From: Sphingomonas sp. PP-CE-3G-477
GTDB taxonomy: Bacteria > Pseudomonadota > Alphaproteobacteria > Sphingomonadales > Sphingomonadaceae
Assembly: GCF_003050745.1 (NCBI RefSeq)
Contig: NZ_QAOF01000001.1
Location: 868,001-932,000, forward strand
Direction of reading: 5' to 3'
Length of the DNA: 64,000 nt
The position numbers and the translations under genes are program-made. Of this stretch, positions 62,123 through 64,000 are shown piece by piece. Position 1 is the stretch's first letter; every line of letters starts with the position of its first letter. The notes beneath the pieces are model-generated. The model was not told the DNA's origin. It made no database searches and saw only the letters and a list, made by a program, of their open reading frames with translations.

Positions 62123-62812
62123 TTGAAGTTCATCGAGACCCCGTCACCCAATTTCGACGATCGTTCGCTGCCGATCACGATGATCGTGCTGCACTATACC
62201 GGGATGCAGGACGGCGCGTCGGCGATCGCTCGGCTGCGCGATCCCGAGGCGAAGGTGTCCTCGCATTATCTGGTCGAGGAAGACGGCACGGTCCTACGGA
62301 TGGTCGCGGAGGACAAGCGCGCCTGGCACGCGGGCAAATCGCACTGGCGCGACGTCGACGACGTCAACTCCGCCAGCGTCGGCATCGAGATCGTCAATCC
62401 CGGTCATGAGTTCGGCTATCGTCCGTTCCCGCCGGAGCAGATCGCATCGGTCGTGGCGCTGGTCGCCGAGATCAAGGATCGTCACGAGATCACGCGCGGT
62501 AACATCGTCGGCCATTCGGATATCGCGCCGGTGCGCAAGCGCGATCCAGGCGAGCTGTTCCCGTGGCACGAACTGGCGCGGCGCCGGCTGGCATTGCCGC
62601 GGCCGACCAAGAATCTGATGGACCCGGGCTGGACCGAAGGCGGCTTCTGCCTCGCGCTCGAACGCTTCGGCTATGATGTCGAGAACCGGATGGCGGCGAC
62701 GATGGCGTTCCAGCGGCGGTTCCGCCCGGAGCTCGTCGACGGCGAGGTCGATGCGGAGTGCCGGTGCATCCTGCTGGCGCTGTTGCTGCCGAAGCCGATG
62801 GGCGACGACTAA
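62123..62812 (+). CDS. N-acetylmuramoyl-L-alanine amidase (amidase_2/AmiD type)
   Basis: The product has 229 residues. TTG 62123 with AAGGGA upstream is the only start that gives the usual N-terminus (KFIETPSPNFDDR). No in-frame ATG or GTG lies close. The amidase_2 zinc site is His24 in IVLHYTG, a later His in RAWHAGKSHW, and GHSDIAPVRKRDPGELFPW with the final His and Asp. The C-terminal 70 residues form a peptidoglycan-binding-like helical domain (GFCLALERFGYDVENRMAATMAFQRRFRP). No signal peptide is present, so it may work on recycled cytoplasmic muropeptides, as AmpD does. Confidence 0.88.
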   Translation: MKFIETPSPNFDDRSLPITMIVLHYTGMQDGASAIARLRDPEAKVSSHYLVEEDGTVLRMVAEDKRAWHAGKSHWRDVDDVNSASVGIEIVNPGHEFGYRPFPPEQIASVVALVAEIKDRHEITRGNIVGHSDIAPVRKRDPGELFPWHELARRRLALPRPTKNLMDPGWTEGGFCLALERFGYDVENRMAATMAFQRRFRPELVDGEVDAECRCILLALLLPKPMGDD

Positions 62813-62816
62813 TCAC

Positions 62817-62940
62817 GATCCTCCCCTGCCAGGGGGAGGTGGCACCGAAGGTGTCGGAGGGGGGGCACGGAACAGAGGTTGTCCCTTGCCTTCCCCTCCG
62901 TCTGGCGAGTGCCAGCCACCTCCCCCTGGCGGGGGAGGAT
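62817..62940. repeat. Palindromic intergenic repeat, family A, full copy 2
   Basis: The layout is the same as at 13412-13536: outer arms GATCCTCCCCTGCCAGGGGG and the matching CCCCCTGGCGGGGGAGGAT, inner arms TCGGAGGGG and CCCCTCCGTC, and a central palindrome (TGGCGAGTGCCA). The inner-loop sequence differs from copy 1 while the arms are conserved. It lies between the amidase and rnpB genes. Confidence 0.85.
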
Positions 62941-62997
62941 CGCAGCGCACGCTAAAAACTGTGGTGCATCGCCCGCACCCGCGCTAGGGCTCGCCTC

Positions 62998-63380
62998 GCC
63001 AGAGGGTCGGGCGGCCGCGGGTGTTTTCGGACACGCGAGGAAAGTCCGGGCTCCGCGAAACGACGGTGCCGGGTAACGCCCGGCGAGGGTGACCTCAGGG
63101 AAAGTGCCACAGAGAGCAGACGGCCAACCCTCGGCTTCGGTCGGGGCGGTCAGAGTGAAAGGGTGCGGTAAGAGCGCACCGCGCGCCTGGTAACAGGGGC
63201 GGCACGGCAAACCCCACCGGGAGCAAGATCGAATAGGGGTGGCACATGGGCTTCGTTTCAGCTCGTCACCCGGGTTGATTGCTTGAGGCGGCGGGCAACC
63301 GTCGTCCTAGAGGAATGGTCGCCTAACTTCCGCATCGAAGGATCGGAAATGGACAGAACCCGGCTTATAGACCCTCTGGC
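62998..63380 (+). ncRNA. rnpB: RNase P RNA, class A
   Basis: The P1 helix is closed by perfectly complementary ends, GCCAGAGGGTC (62998-63008) and GACCCTCTGGC (63370-63380). The conserved P4 strand GAGGAAAGTCCGGGCTCC is at 63037-63054, matched by ACAGAACCCGGCTTA near 63353-63367. Other universal blocks are CAGAGAGCAGAC, GTAAGAGCGCACC and GTAACAGGGGCGGCACGGCAAACCCC-type sequence. It is the catalytic RNA that removes 5' leaders from tRNA precursors. Length is about 383 nt. Confidence 0.96.
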
Positions 63381-63432
63381 ATCCTATCCCGAACCATTGC
63401 AGACTGTGCGCAAATGGCGCGTGGGGGATGCG

Positions 63433-64000
63433 ATGCGGTTCGACAGGGTTGGGGTTTTCGGCGCGAGCATGGCGGCGATCGCTGCCGCGATCGTGCAGAT
63501 GGCGGCCCCGGCGATTGCGCAAGCTCCTGCAACGACGGTCCAGCATGATTTCGACGCCGCAACCGCCCTCGATGCGAAGGGCGACAAGGTCGCGGCGCTA
63601 ACAGCGTGGGAAAAGCTCGAGGCACGGACCAAGCTGGGGTCGCGTAGTCGTGGCATCGCGCTCATTCGCAAGAGTGCCGCCTTGTTCAAGCTCGATCGCT
63701 CGGACGACGCGGTGACCGCGGCGCGAACCGGGCTCGCGATGTTGCCCGCGACCGATCCGACGCTCGCAGAGGATCGTTGGCGGGCCTATTACAACCTCGG
63801 GACCATCGCCCAGAACGCGCTCGACTATGCGGGCGCGAGCGATGCCTATGCGAGCGCGGAAGCGGCGGGCGATACGCCGTCGCTGAAGGCGAGTGCGATG
63901 CTGGCGCTGGCGGAGACCAGGACGTTCACCGATCCCGCCGCCGCAGAGGCGGCCCTCGCCCGTGTCGATGCCCTGGTGAAGACCACCCCGGCGGATGCCA
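63433..64000 (+). CDS. Exported TPR-like protein, 3' end cut by window
   Basis: The frame is open to the last base, so the C-terminus is missing (189 residues visible). ATG 63433 follows GGGGG at 63423-63427. GTG 63421 and GTG 63406 are alternatives. A signal peptide (ASMAAIAAAIVQMAAPAIAQ) is followed by helical repeats of TPR character: FDAATALDAKGDKVAALTAWEKLEA, IRKSAALFKLDRSDDAVTAARTGLAML, YYNLGTIAQNALDYAGASDAYASAEAA. Exported TPR proteins of sphingomonads often continue into a CHAT protease domain, but that part, if present, lies outside the window. Confidence 0.8.
   Translation, partial: MRFDRVGVFGASMAAIAAAIVQMAAPAIAQAPATTVQHDFDAATALDAKGDKVAALTAWEKLEARTKLGSRSRGIALIRKSAALFKLDRSDDAVTAARTGLAMLPATDPTLAEDRWRAYYNLGTIAQNALDYAGASDAYASAEAAGDTPSLKASAMLALAETRTFTDPAAAEAALARVDALVKTTPADA

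Overview
The window is a high-GC chromosomal segment from an alphaproteobacterium. It is almost certainly a sphingomonad (Sphingomonas or a close relative). The evidence is an XrtA-type exopolysaccharide cluster, a Caulobacter-style xylose pathway, TonB receptors of the Xanthomonas/Caulobacter type, a class A RNase P RNA with alphaproteobacterial layout, and several small sphingomonad-type hypotheticals. Genes are packed tightly, with many ATGA/GTGA stop-start overlaps and frequent GTG or TTG starts.

Region 1 (1-13406, all + strand) is an exosortase A (XrtA) exopolysaccharide locus. It runs: PLP decarboxylase (cut by the window edge), polysaccharide export lipoprotein, chain-length determinant, tyrosine autokinase, outer-membrane beta-barrel, ExeA-like ATPase, polysaccharide deacetylase, FemAB-like protein, glycosyltransferase, XrtA fused to an EpsI domain, and an asparagine-synthetase-like amidotransferase. 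No PEP-CTERM substrate protein lies in the window.

Region 2 (13407-21374) is housekeeping and sensing: formate-THF ligase, a DUF4142 protein, isocitrate lyase, and a large hybrid histidine kinase whose N-terminus looks like a ParD ribbon-helix-helix domain.

Region 3 (21375-42300) is the most coherent system. It holds the complete Weimberg route for D-xylose: XylB dehydrogenase, XylC lactonase, XylD and XylX dehydratases, and alpha-ketoglutaric semialdehyde dehydrogenase. With it are a LacI-type regulator, a sugar transporter and a mutarotase. It also holds a set of exported enzymes matching xyloglucan side chains: PA14-bearing GH31 alpha-xylosidase, GH35 beta-galactosidase, GH29 fucosidase, SGNH esterase-like protein, plus a TonB-dependent receptor. 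A shared 12-bp palindromic motif (consensus GKKAGCGNTAMC) lies in front of four of these transcription units, with a weaker copy before the GH35/GH31 pair. I infer a single regulon that strips xyloglucan oligosaccharides outside the cytoplasm and oxidises the xylose to alpha-ketoglutarate.

Region 4 (42301-64000) is mostly core genome: tRNA-Arg(TCT), queuosine-precursor transporter, purC-purS-purQ, kynureninase with a coupled alpha/beta-hydrolase, parC, a GGDEF-EAL protein with a degenerate GGDQF site, a cca/Nudix/DUF1285 operon, a GNAT protein, folB with a tiny SDR-like partner, tonB-exbB-exbD-exbD, dcd, an amidase, rnpB, and the start of a TPR-like protein cut by the window end.

Palindromic repeats of several families occupy the gaps, mostly between convergent genes, and probably act as transcript ends.
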